A DNA stretch of 64,000 nt from an uncultured Pelagibacteraceae bacterium (lineage in GTDB: Bacteria; Pseudomonadota; Alphaproteobacteria; Pelagibacterales; Pelagibacteraceae): assembly GCA_902613855.1 (NCBI GenBank), contig CACMIX010000002.1, forward strand, positions 62,001 to 126,000, given 5' to 3'. The notes under the pieces were generated by a model that saw only the letters and a program-made list of their open reading frames with translations, did not search any database and was not told the DNA's origin. Made by a program: the position numbers and the translations under genes. Below, one piece after another: positions 1 through 7,833 of the stretch. The first letter of the stretch is position 1. Each line of letters opens with the position of its first letter.

Positions 1-139
1 TGTTAATACGTTTTCAGAGGGAGATATAAAAACTCCATTTGGTGGATATAAACAATCTGGATCTTTATCAAGAGATCAAGGTACCGAGGCTTTAAATTCT
101 TTTCTTCAAACAAAAACAATTTGGATTAGTCATTCTTAA
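1..139 (+). CDS. Aldehyde dehydrogenase, C-terminal fragment (cut by window edge)
   Basis: The first 139 bases encode the last 45 residues of a protein that begins outside the window and stops at TAA 137-139. The reading frame gives NTFSEGDIKTPFGGYKQSG followed by a short helix and an end of the form KTIWI. The TPFGGYKQSG block is the C-terminal signature of NAD(P)-dependent aldehyde dehydrogenases, close to those acting on aminoaldehydes (PuuC/betaine aldehyde type). The catalytic Cys and Glu lie upstream of the window, so the substrate cannot be judged. It lies on the same strand as the following TRAP transporter, about 125 bases before it and separated by a hairpin, so a shared substrate pathway is possible but unproven. 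The family assignment is firm; the subfamily is not. Confidence 0.85.
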   Translation, partial: VNTFSEGDIKTPFGGYKQSGSLSRDQGTEALNSFLQTKTIWISHS

Positions 140-190
140 AATAATTTAAGCAGTTTATATAAGCTAATTGCATATCAGTTAACCCAAAAT

Positions 191-220
191 GGACGAGCAT
201 TTTCTTTGACTCGTCTTTGT
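191..220 (+). terminator. Terminator-like hairpin after the aldehyde dehydrogenase
   Basis: GACGAG at 192-197 pairs with CTCGTC at 210-215 across a 12-nt loop, with a G-U pair possible at the base, and is followed by TTTGTT. It lies in the 124-base gap between the aldehyde dehydrogenase stop and dctP. The short stem and interrupted U-tract make it a weak intrinsic terminator candidate; it could also be a 5' leader structure of dctP. Confidence 0.45.
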
Positions 221-263
221 TAATCTAGTTAAATTAAAACTTAAATTAAAGAAGGGGAAAATA

Positions 264-1313
264 ATGAAAATAATTAATACTAAAAAAATTTGCAAAACTT
301 TGCTTAAAGTATTTGCAATTGCTTTTTTTGCCCAAGCTGCCTATGCAGAGGTAACTCTTAAGCTTGGAACTACTGGAAGATTGGGTATGCCTATTGGTGA
401 TGCCATAGATCAAGCATTGATACCAGCTTTGGCAAAAGCTTCTGGTGGTAAAATGAAAATCGAACCACATTATCAAAAAAGTTTATGCGCAGAGCAAAAA
501 TGTGGTGAACAAGCCAATCAAGGACTTATAGCTCTGTGGACTAGTTCTACTGCAAACTATGGTAATTTTGGACCAGAGTTAGCAATTTTTGATTTGCCTT
601 TCATTTTTAAATCATTGGAAGATGCAAAAAGAATATCAGATGAATGGTTAGCTGAAAGGCAGTGTAAACTTGCCCTTGAAAATGCTGGTCACATTTGCCT
701 TTCTGTATATTCAAGTGGTGGATTTAGACAGCTTGGAAATGCAACTAAACCAGTCCATGTTCCTAATGATATGAAGGGACTGAAATGGCGTACTACCAAG
801 AGTCCTGTTGAGTTCATGCTAGTTAAAAATTGGGGTGCAACTCCAACTCCTTATGACTGGAGCCAGTTATACTCAGGCCTACAGTCGGGTGTAGTTGAAG
901 GCCAGTATGTTGCTAGTCCATGGCAGCACGTAGCAAAACTTCATGAAGTTGCAAAATACTTCACTGAAATTGGTGGTATGTGGTCTGGAAACATTTTAGC
1001 AATGGATGCAAAGCAGTATAATGCTCTGTCATCTCAAGAGAAGAAATGGTTACACGAAGCAGCTGATGCTTATGGAGAAAAAGTAAACCAGTTAGATAAC
1101 GCTTGGATTAAGAATGGTGAAGATGCAATCAAAGCTTCTGCTAAAGAGTGGTATGTACCAACTGAAGCGGAAATGTCTAAATGGAGAGCAGGTGCAATTG
1201 GTGCTTGGTTAGATGCTAAAGGTACTTTTGAACCAGAAGTAGCTAAAAGAGTTCTTCTAGAACAAGGAATGGATGGATTTGTAGCTCAGTTAGAGAAAGC
1301 TGGGGCTCTATAA
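264..1313 (+). CDS. dctP: TRAP transporter substrate-binding protein (DctP family)
   Basis: Periplasmic solute-binding subunit of a tripartite ATP-independent (TRAP) transporter. It would capture a small organic acid or related solute and deliver it to the DctQM membrane complex encoded next. The 349-residue length fits the family. Residues 1 to about 28 form a signal peptide (Lys-rich start, hydrophobic core, AYA cleavage before Glu). The segment MKGLKWRTT carries the Arg that in this family salt-bridges a substrate carboxylate. Two closely spaced Cys (SLCAEQKCGEQ) could form a disulfide. The start is supported by a purine-rich GAAGGGGA ribosome-binding site just upstream. The gene appears richer in G+C than most of the window. 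The substrate cannot be predicted from sequence alone; the neighbouring aldehyde dehydrogenase and cupin are the only hints. Confidence 0.93.
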   Translation: MKIINTKKICKTLLKVFAIAFFAQAAYAEVTLKLGTTGRLGMPIGDAIDQALIPALAKASGGKMKIEPHYQKSLCAEQKCGEQANQGLIALWTSSTANYGNFGPELAIFDLPFIFKSLEDAKRISDEWLAERQCKLALENAGHICLSVYSSGGFRQLGNATKPVHVPNDMKGLKWRTTKSPVEFMLVKNWGATPTPYDWSQLYSGLQSGVVEGQYVASPWQHVAKLHEVAKYFTEIGGMWSGNILAMDAKQYNALSSQEKKWLHEAADAYGEKVNQLDNAWIKNGEDAIKASAKEWYVPTEAEMSKWRAGAIGAWLDAKGTFEPEVAKRVLLEQGMDGFVAQLEKAGAL

Positions 1314-1333
1314 ATCGTTTAAAGATAAACTGT

Positions 1334-1375
1334 GTAAAGATCATTTAGTTCTATTTAGAGCTAGATGATCTTTAC
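1334..1375 (+). promoter_or_regulatory. Strong intercistronic hairpin between dctP and dctM
   Basis: Positions 1334-1352 pair with 1357-1375 as a 19-bp stem with a 4-nt ATTT loop. The outer 11 bp are perfect (GTAAAGATCAT with ATGATCTTTAC); two U-G wobbles occur in the inner part. No U-tract follows (CCTAAAAC), so it is not a canonical intrinsic terminator. Its place directly after the binding-protein gene suggests a 3'-end stabiliser or attenuator giving excess DctP over the membrane subunits, as known for other binding-protein operons. The structure is read directly; the function is inferred. Confidence 0.75.
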
Positions 1376-1404
1376 CTAAAACAAATCATAACATATAAGT
1401 AACT

Positions 1405-2688
1405 ATGGAAAGTATCATTCTACTTGTAGTACTACTTTTCCTAATCTTATTAGGTGCACCCATTGGCTTCATATTAATACTAATACCATTCGTTTATATT
1501 TTATTTACCGACGCTGTACCGCTTGTTTTGATCCCTAGTCAAATGTTTAATGCTATTGACTCAGTTCCATTAACTGCAATCGCGTTCTTTATGCTAACAG
1601 GTGAGTTAATGACAAGTGCTACGATTACGGACCGATTAGTAGCTTTGAGTAGGGCATTAATTGGACGTATACGAGGGGGGTTGGCCCAAGTAAATGTTCT
1701 TGTAAGCATGTTTTTTGCGGGGATGAATGGTTCTGTAGTAGCAGATACAGCTACAGTGGGAGCACTAGTTTTACCAGCAATGAAAAAAGCTGGATATCCT
1801 GCTGCGTTTTCGGCTGCAGTTACAGGAGTTAGTTCCACCATCGGAGGGATAATTCCACCTAGTATCATGATGATTGTGCTTGCTAACTCGACTGAAATTT
1901 CGATTGCAGCTTTATTTGCGGCTGGGATTGTTCCAGGCGTATTGATAGGAGTTGTTATCATGATAATCAATCATTACTTTGCAATCAAATATAACTTTGA
2001 GAGAAGTGATGAACCATTTTCGATACGTCGAGCTGGTAGAGAATTATATCGATCCTCGTTCGCCCTCCTAATACCTTTAGTTCTAGTCGGTTCAGTAATG
2101 GGTGGCGTGGCATCAGTTGTTGAAGCTGGTGCTATAACAGCTATGGTTGCGTTATTAACAGGGGTATTTGTTTATCGAACTATTAAATGGAAAGAATGTA
2201 CTGGTGCTTTTCGTCGAGCATTCCGTAATTCAGCAATGGTTTTTATTATTATAGCTGCTTCAGGACCTTTTAGTTGGTTACTTACATCTCTAGGAGCAAT
2301 CGGTGATCTTGAAAGTTGGCTTTTAAGCCTGACAGATTCCCCCATTATTTTTATTTTAGCAGTGATTCTATTCATTTTTCTTCTTGGAACAGTAATGGAC
2401 TCAGCGGTAAACATAATCATAGTTGGCCCAGTTCTAGTTAATGTTATGGCTCAAGCGGGCTTTCCTGAGGTACAAGCAGCCATTGTTGTAATAGTTGGTT
2501 TTTTAATAGGATCAGTAACACCACCAGTAGGCGTCGCGTACTTTACTGCTGCAACAATAGCACAAGTGCGTCTTGAAAAGGTGGCTGTTGCTTTAATTCC
2601 TTATTTAGTTGGTCTTTTTTTACTTTTATTTTTTATTCTTGTTATTCCAGAGTTGACTATGTTTCTTCCTAACTTAATGAGCAATTAG
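1405..2688 (+). CDS. dctM: TRAP transporter large permease subunit (DctM)
   Basis: Large inner-membrane subunit (427 residues) that catalyses ion-coupled import of the solute delivered by DctP. The protein is almost wholly hydrophobic, with about a dozen predicted membrane segments. It carries family signatures such as the GMNGSVVADTATVG stretch, the STIGGIIPPSIMM motif and a second-half repeat IGSVTPPVGVAYF; the two related SxxPP/PPSxxM loops lie in the ion and substrate site of this elevator-type family. It lies 91 bases after dctP, beyond the hairpin, and ends 4 bases before the small subunit. G+C content is visibly higher than in the housekeeping genes downstream. Family certain; substrate unknown. 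Confidence 0.95.
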   Translation: MESIILLVVLLFLILLGAPIGFILILIPFVYILFTDAVPLVLIPSQMFNAIDSVPLTAIAFFMLTGELMTSATITDRLVALSRALIGRIRGGLAQVNVLVSMFFAGMNGSVVADTATVGALVLPAMKKAGYPAAFSAAVTGVSSTIGGIIPPSIMMIVLANSTEISIAALFAAGIVPGVLIGVVIMIINHYFAIKYNFERSDEPFSIRRAGRELYRSSFALLIPLVLVGSVMGGVASVVEAGAITAMVALLTGVFVYRTIKWKECTGAFRRAFRNSAMVFIIIAASGPFSWLLTSLGAIGDLESWLLSLTDSPIIFILAVILFIFLLGTVMDSAVNIIIVGPVLVNVMAQAGFPEVQAAIVVIVGFLIGSVTPPVGVAYFTAATIAQVRLEKVAVALIPYLVGLFLLLFFILVIPELTMFLPNLMSN

Positions 2689-2692
2689 ACAT

Positions 2693-3202
2693 ATGTTAAA
2701 ATTTTTAAACAACTTTGACCGTTTTATTCATCGAATATTAGAAGCTATGTGTTCACTCTTTTTGGCTGCGATGGTTTTTTTCACTATTTATAACGTTACT
2801 ATGCGATATGTTTTTAACAACCCTCCTGTTTGGGGTGATCTACTAACAGTATTAAGTAATATTTGGTTGATGTTTATAGCACTTTCCTTAACAGCGAGAG
2901 ACAATGAACACATAGCTTTAAATCTAATTTATGAAAGATTACCAAATAGACTATCACTATATATACGTCAATTTTGGAAAATTATGATTATGGTAATTGG
3001 TATAGTTCTAATAATTTATGGAGTTGAACTTGTAGAAGGTATGCGTGGGAAGTATTGGGAAATGTGGTATTTTGAAATTAGTTTTAAAGGTATTGAGTTC
3101 AAAGAGAATTATATGCCAAAAAAATACGCAGTCGCAATTTTGCCATTAGCTGGATTTTTGACAACTATTGGTGCTGCTATTAGTTTTGTGAAAAAGGTCT
3201 AG
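2693..3202 (+). CDS. dctQ: TRAP transporter small permease subunit (DctQ)
   Basis: Small membrane subunit of the TRAP transporter (169 residues) that binds DctM and helps dock the binding protein. It has the four-helix pattern of the DctQ family: a first helix with FLAAMVFFTIYNVTMRYVFN (the conserved NVxxRYxFN), a second with WLMFIALSLTARDNEHIALN (the conserved acidic/His region), then two more helices, the last ending at a Lys-rich C-terminus. The start lies 4 bases after the dctM stop. The P-M-Q order differs from the commoner P-Q-M. A longer, polar loop rich in aromatic and charged residues precedes the last helix. Confidence 0.9.
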   Translation: MLKFLNNFDRFIHRILEAMCSLFLAAMVFFTIYNVTMRYVFNNPPVWGDLLTVLSNIWLMFIALSLTARDNEHIALNLIYERLPNRLSLYIRQFWKIMIMVIGIVLIIYGVELVEGMRGKYWEMWYFEISFKGIEFKENYMPKKYAVAILPLAGFLTTIGAAISFVKKV

Positions 3203-3213
3203 TTCTTCGAGTT

Positions 3214-3594
3214 ATGATATTTGTTAAAAATTTTAATTCAATCTCCAGTCAAGAATGGAAAACAAGTGAGAAATATCCTGGAGTGAGATGGAAATTTTTA
3301 GTTGATGCAGATATTGATGGAAGCAAAGGAATTTCTTGCGGTTTTGCTGAAGTTTTACCAGGTGGAAAATTAACTTTACATCATCACGCGCCAGACGAAA
3401 TTTATGTTGTTACAAATGGTTCTGCAACTTTAAACAAGGATGGTGAACTTGAAGAGATAAAAAAAGGGGACGTAGTTTATATTTCCAACAATGCTAAACA
3501 TGCATTAAAAAATAATACTAGTGAAATATTTGGATTTTATTGGCTTTTCCCAACAGATCGATTTAAGGAAGTTGAATATTTTTCTGATGAGTAA
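3214..3594 (+). CDS. Small cupin-domain protein
   Basis: A single-domain cupin of 126 residues. The conserved first cupin motif is visible as a His-rich stretch followed by acid and Tyr (LHHHAPDEIYVVTNGSATL), and a second motif with GDVVYISNNAKHALKN; these supply the usual two or three His plus Glu metal ligands. It starts 11 bases after dctQ and is probably cotranscribed with the transporter, so it may process or sense the imported compound. Small cupins cover dioxygenases, lyases, isomerases and binding proteins, so no reaction can be assigned. It converges on egtD with only 6 bases between the stops. Confidence 0.8.
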   Translation: MIFVKNFNSISSQEWKTSEKYPGVRWKFLVDADIDGSKGISCGFAEVLPGGKLTLHHHAPDEIYVVTNGSATLNKDGELEEIKKGDVVYISNNAKHALKNNTSEIFGFYWLFPTDRFKEVEYFSDE

Positions 3595-3600
3595 AATTTT

Positions 3601-4515
3601 TTAATTTAGAAAATGAACACTAAAAAGTTTTTTGTCATCAATCCAAGTTTTATCTAGTTTCCATCCTGCTTTATTAGCTAAGTTTTTGAAGGATTTAATC
3701 GTATATTTATGAGAATTTTCAGTGTGAATTTCTTCATTTTTTTTAATTAAATAATTTGAACCATTAATTCTAATATTATTTCTTTTTTTTGATTTTAGTC
3801 TCATCTCAATTCTTTTTTTTTGTTTATTATAAATTGCTAAATGTTTATAGGAATTCAGATTTATATCTGCACCTAATTCAGTATTGATTCTTCGTAAAAT
3901 ATTTTTATTGAATTTTGCAGTCACACCTTTTTTGTCATCATAAGCAGTAATTAGAGTTGGGATATCTTTTACTAAATCAGCTCCAATGATAATTTTTTTT
4001 GCTTTAAATTTTGATTTTAACATTTTTAAAAATTTAACAGCATCCTTCTCTTCGAAATTTCCAATGGTTGATCCTGGAAAAAATATAATTATATTTTCAG
4101 ATGAATTGATTTTAAAAGGTAGTTTATTATTTCTTGAAAAGTCATATCCTTTAGGAGTAATAGCTATTTTTGGGAATTTTTTTTTAAAATTTTGAGATAT
4201 CTTGATTATATAATCTTCTGAAATATCCAAAGGTATATATTTTTTGGGCTTATCTAAACTGTTGAGAAAAATAGCTATTTTCTTGAAGTCTCCAGCACCT
4301 GGTTCAATTAAAACTGCTCGCTTACCTATTTTATTAGCAATTTCAATTTTATTATCTTTTAAAATTTTTCTTTCAGTTCTTGTTGGGTAATATGTTTTCA
4401 ATTTTGTTATTTGTTCAAAAAGTTTTGATCCACGAAAGTCATAAAACCATTTAGAACTCAACTCTTTATTTTTTTTACTTAAACCGAAACTTACTTCTTG
4501 TAAAAATGATTTCAT
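3601..4515 (-). CDS. egtD: L-histidine N-alpha-methyltransferase, EgtD-like
   Basis: SAM-dependent enzyme that trimethylates the alpha-amino group of histidine to hercynine, the first step of ergothioneine synthesis. At 304 residues it is slightly shorter than typical (about 320). Visible landmarks are YDFRGSKLFEQITKLKTYYPTR (residues 25-46), the SAM site LIEPGAGDFKK (69-79), FFPGSTIGNF (145-154), the substrate-site segment AYDDKKGVTAKFN (191-203), and IHTENSHKY (263-271), whose Glu and Ser match the histidine-specific pair of EgtD. The start codon overlaps the stop of the preceding methyltransferase gene as ATGA. The gene is very A/T-rich, unlike the two genes just before it. EgtD-like enzymes with other amino-acid substrates exist, but the retained Glu/Ser and the nearby egtB favour histidine. 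Confidence 0.87.
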   Translation of the reverse strand: MKSFLQEVSFGLSKKNKELSSKWFYDFRGSKLFEQITKLKTYYPTRTERKILKDNKIEIANKIGKRAVLIEPGAGDFKKIAIFLNSLDKPKKYIPLDISEDYIIKISQNFKKKFPKIAITPKGYDFSRNNKLPFKINSSENIIIFFPGSTIGNFEEKDAVKFLKMLKSKFKAKKIIIGADLVKDIPTLITAYDDKKGVTAKFNKNILRRINTELGADINLNSYKHLAIYNKQKKRIEMRLKSKKRNNIRINGSNYLIKKNEEIHTENSHKYTIKSFKNLANKAGWKLDKTWIDDKKLFSVHFLN

Positions 4516-5432
4516 TTTATACTTTGCCTAACTAAAAGACGACTAATTGGCATTGAAAATCGCCCTTGTCTTTCATTATCTGTACTCACTTTGGATATTG
4601 CGAGCATGTCAGATAGATTTTTAATCATTAATTTTCTTTTTTCTGGTTTTAAGATAAATGCTGCGTAAAAAAATCCTGAAGCAATTTCAGCTACTTTAAT
4701 AACTGGTCCTTCCATAGATACAACATTTGTTTCGATTGTCACAATTGCTTCTGGAAACGCTTTATGTGCAAGATTACTTAGACTTTCAGATCCTCGTATC
4801 CTTGGATCACCTAAATCAATCTCTCCATAACTAGGTATTTCTTCTTGAACATAACTATAAATTAAATCATGTACATCTGCATATCCAGATGCTGCATTTA
4901 TTGGTCCATCAACTAATGCTGCAAACTGACCTTCAGAAGTTAAAACTCGTTTGATTTCATCTAAAACAGGAACTATCGGGTCCATTAACGACAAAGCCCA
5001 ATGACATAACACAATGTCTATAGAGTTATCATTGATTGCCGTCAAATTTTGTGCTTTTGACTCAATAAGATTAACCCCACTATTTTTAAGACGATTCTTA
5101 GCTAGTACCAATTCTTCAGGGCACATGTCTATACCTTTTAAATTTAAATTTTTATTACGATCAAATAAAATTTTTAATAACGGCCCTGACCCACAGGCAA
5201 GATCTAATACACTCAAACTCGCGTTATCAGGTACAACTTCACTTAGCCATTCATAACTATTACGTCCAGCTTCATCACGACAAGAACTTGCACATGCTTC
5301 AGTAAATCCAGTATTTTCTTGATGGATTGTTTTTAAATGATCAACTAAAGCATTACCATTAGGATGAAGATTACGAGCAAGACTTTTAGTCCAGATCGAA
5401 TTTAATCCATTTTGATTATTTATGTTTTTCAT
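4512..5432 (-). CDS. Class I SAM-dependent methyltransferase of unknown substrate
   Basis: Rossmann-fold methyltransferase of about 306 residues. Motif I is VLDLACGSGPL (about residues 75-85), followed by the acidic ribose-binding end GIDMCPEELVLAK and the motif IV region DIVLCHWALSLM. An N-terminal region of about 70 residues carries several Cys (EACASSC). The start at 5432 is preferred to a longer reading from 5456 because its ATG overlaps the dioxygenase stop as ATGA; the gene itself ends in an ATGA overlap with egtD. This coupling argues for a shared role with the PhyH protein and EgtD, for example a further methylation of a histidine-derived thiol. OvoA contains a methyltransferase domain fused to an EgtB-like domain, so an analogous split arrangement is one idea, but I see no specific similarity. 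Substrate unknown. Confidence 0.82.
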   Translation of the reverse strand: MKNINNQNGLNSIWTKSLARNLHPNGNALVDHLKTIHQENTGFTEACASSCRDEAGRNSYEWLSEVVPDNASLSVLDLACGSGPLLKILFDRNKNLNLKGIDMCPEELVLAKNRLKNSGVNLIESKAQNLTAINDNSIDIVLCHWALSLMDPIVPVLDEIKRVLTSEGQFAALVDGPINAASGYADVHDLIYSYVQEEIPSYGEIDLGDPRIRGSESLSNLAHKAFPEAIVTIETNVVSMEGPVIKVAEIASGFFYAAFILKPEKRKLMIKNLSDMLAISKVSTDNERQGRFSMPISRLLVRQSIK

Positions 5433-6427
5433 GATTTGTCTTTTACTGGCCAACAAATCGGATTTAGTGGACTAGCAGCCAAGTCTCCTGGTTTGACATT
5501 TGGTACAAATTTCTGCCAATCACCAGAAACCATCGTAGGTGAATCAACTATTCTCGCTCCATCACGATAATAAGTATTGGCAAGAGCCACTCGACTACGA
5601 TTAGTTCGGTTGCGTGAAGCGGTATGAAAATTTAAATTATGATGAAAGCTTACTTCGCCCAGCTCAAATGGAGTTTCATTCACAGTTACATTATTTTTTG
5701 AAAAAACATCTGTAACCCCACGGTCATATCCAGTACCAGTTTTTTCAAACGTAACTGCATTGACTAATTTATGGACATCGAGTGGATAGGCGAAAGAGAG
5801 CGGTCCCATCTCGAGAGGAATTGGCTGTGCAGGTGCCCAAGCAGTAACTACGTCATTGGTATCTAGAGGAAAATGATGATCATCGAAGTGCCATGGGGTA
5901 CGACCACAACCAGCTTGTTTAGCTAATACATTGTCATGATAAAGTCTAACAGCTGGTACTCCAAGAAGATCTGCTGAAATTTGTCCTAGACGAGGTGATA
6001 ATACATAGGCACGAAGCAGTGCGTTGTCAGGCCAAACCATTTCAAGACTAAGGAAACGGGCATGTGCTCCTTTATCTGGATCAACCTTAAATTCTTCTTT
6101 TAATAAACTAATTAACTCAGATCTAAGTTTTAACACGGCCCCAGGTGAAAAAACTTTTTTAAGTTTAATAAAACCATTTTTTTTAAAAAAATCAATTTGA
6201 TCATCAGTTAAATGGTAGGGATTAGCTAATTCTGAGATAATTTCATCATCACTTGGTATTGTAATATCTGGTAAAGGATCGGCATTAATAATTTCATTAT
6301 CTTTATCATCATTATTTGCGAGACTAACATACCAGTCCCACCAGGCCTGATTATCCTTATCCCATGGTTTACTAATATCCGTAGCATCAGCTAGTTTAGA
6401 ATTTAAATTGGTATTAGATTTAGACAT
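5429..6427 (-). CDS. PhyH-family Fe(II)/2-oxoglutarate dioxygenase
   Basis: Predicted non-haem iron, 2-oxoglutarate-dependent oxygenase of 332 residues. The HxD pair is seen in TPWHFDDHHFP (His180, Asp182). The distal ligand is probably His268 in NLNFHTASRNRTNRSRVAL, where HxASxN followed by Arg is the PhyH pattern for iron and 2-oxoglutarate binding. The first ~70 residues are acidic and Trp-rich and lie outside the catalytic fold. It lies 112 bases after egtB and overlaps the following methyltransferase by 4 nt, so oxygenase, methyltransferase and egtD form one translation-coupled set. By eye it is clearly richer in G+C than egtD, which suggests separate origin. Chemistry (hydroxylation, desaturation or C-S bond change) and substrate are unknown. 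Confidence 0.85.
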   Translation of the reverse strand: MSKSNTNLNSKLADATDISKPWDKDNQAWWDWYVSLANNDDKDNEIINADPLPDITIPSDDEIISELANPYHLTDDQIDFFKKNGFIKLKKVFSPGAVLKLRSELISLLKEEFKVDPDKGAHARFLSLEMVWPDNALLRAYVLSPRLGQISADLLGVPAVRLYHDNVLAKQAGCGRTPWHFDDHHFPLDTNDVVTAWAPAQPIPLEMGPLSFAYPLDVHKLVNAVTFEKTGTGYDRGVTDVFSKNNVTVNETPFELGEVSFHHNLNFHTASRNRTNRSRVALANTYYRDGARIVDSPTMVSGDWQKFVPNVKPGDLAASPLNPICWPVKDKS

Positions 6428-6539
6428 TTATGTTGTTCTTATAGTTTTATTTTTTTTTAGTAACAGCGCGTTTTGACATGTAATGATTGATTTATCTGAA
6501 AAAAGTCTAGTTTTTTGTTCTAGCCATGCAAAAATTCTC

Positions 6540-7763
6540 TCATTTAGCAAGTCTTAGTCCAGACATTTGCCATCTTTGATGAGGATAAAAGAAATTACGA
6601 TATGATTTTCTCATTTGATCTTTAGGTGTAAGGCAAGAGCCTCCTTTTAACACCATCTGGTTGACCATAAATTTACCATTGTATTCGCTAATATCATCAT
6701 TGTGATATTTAAACCCTGGATAAGGAGAGAAGTTTGAAGAAGTCCACTCCCATACGTGTCCCCAATGTTGATTTAAATCTGCACCATTTTTTTTTGAATA
6801 TGGCTGATATATTTTATTTTCTAAAAAATTCCCTTGAATATTATCATTAGAAGCAACTTCCCATTCAAATTCTGTTGGCAGTCGTTTATTGTTCCATCTT
6901 GCAAAAGCGTCAGCTTCAAAGTAGCTAATATTACTTACAGGCGCATTGAGATCTATTTCTTTATTCCCATTTAAAGTGAAGTGAAACCATTTACCTTCTT
7001 TTTTTTTCCAATAAAGAGGGGACTGCCAATTTTCCTGCTGGCATTTTGAAAATCCGTCGGACAACCAATATTCACTTTTATTATAACCATCATTACCAAT
7101 AAACTCGATCCATTCACCATTTGTTACTAACTTGTTTGATATTTCAAAAGGTAGGATTAAAACTTCATGTTTAGGTCGCTCACAATCGAAAGAGAAATTT
7201 TCATCATCTGTACCAACACTTTTAATAGCTTTTTCAAAACCAACCCATTCTTGTTTAATATTTTCACTTTCAATATCTTTTTTAGTTGGATCGTACTTGG
7301 GACCAGTAGGGTTGAAGCTTAAACCATGCTGTAGATCTGTTAACATTAATTCTTGATGTTGCATTTCATGGTGACAGCCTACTTTAATCATATCTAACTT
7401 GGAGTTACTTGATTGACATAACTCTGTAATTCTATGGTTTATAGTTTGCCTATATTCTAGAACCTCTTCAATCCCTGGGCGTGAAATTATGTTTCGAAGT
7501 GATCTTGTGTATCTTGGACCTGCTTTGACATAATAAGAATTAAATAAATAATTATAATCCTCATTAAAATATTTATAATTAGACTTTATTTTACTTAAAA
7601 CGAATTTTTCAAAAAACCAAGTAGTGTGAGCAAGATGCCATTTAATAGGTGACGCATCTTCCATCGACTGGATATTCATGTCCTCTGAACTTAGATTTTC
7701 AACAATTTTAATCGATTGATTTCGTGTTTTCTCAAATAAGTTCTCAATATCGTTATTATTCAT
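6540..7763 (-). CDS. egtB: Ergothioneine-type sulfoxide synthase, EgtB-like
   Basis: Non-haem iron enzyme that joins hercynine to a thiol (gamma-glutamylcysteine or cysteine) with oxygen to give a sulfoxide. The 407-residue protein has an N-terminal DinB-type four-helix domain and a C-terminal formylglycine-generating-enzyme-like domain. Iron ligands are visible: His46 in WHLAHTTWFFE, and the HX3HXE motif HEMQHQE at His132, His136 and Glu138. The second domain carries GHVWEWTSSNFSPYPGF and ends with NFFYPHQRWQMSGLRLAK, as in EgtB proteins. It sits downstream of gshA and gshB on the same strand, so gamma-glutamylcysteine would be available. A related SenA-type (selenium) or other thiol-histidine synthase role cannot be excluded. 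No EgtC amidohydrolase or EgtE lyase gene is present in the window. Confidence 0.88.
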   Translation of the reverse strand: MNNNDIENLFEKTRNQSIKIVENLSSEDMNIQSMEDASPIKWHLAHTTWFFEKFVLSKIKSNYKYFNEDYNYLFNSYYVKAGPRYTRSLRNIISRPGIEEVLEYRQTINHRITELCQSSNSKLDMIKVGCHHEMQHQELMLTDLQHGLSFNPTGPKYDPTKKDIESENIKQEWVGFEKAIKSVGTDDENFSFDCERPKHEVLILPFEISNKLVTNGEWIEFIGNDGYNKSEYWLSDGFSKCQQENWQSPLYWKKKEGKWFHFTLNGNKEIDLNAPVSNISYFEADAFARWNNKRLPTEFEWEVASNDNIQGNFLENKIYQPYSKKNGADLNQHWGHVWEWTSSNFSPYPGFKYHNDDISEYNGKFMVNQMVLKGGSCLTPKDQMRKSYRNFFYPHQRWQMSGLRLAK

Positions 7764-7833
7764 AAGATTACTTTATCAAAATAACAATAAAGCCAACATA
7801 GTTCACTTTACAAAACGACGCTGATTATCAAAC

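Noticed and set aside
1539..1970. 143-residue minus-strand ORF opposite dctM
   Set aside because: It is a shadow of the dctM coding sequence; no ribosome-binding site or recognisable domain, and dctM itself is well supported.
5433..5456. Longer start for the methyltransferase at 5456
   Set aside because: The extension overlaps phyH by 28 bases; the ATG at 5432 forms an ATGA overlap that matches the next junction.
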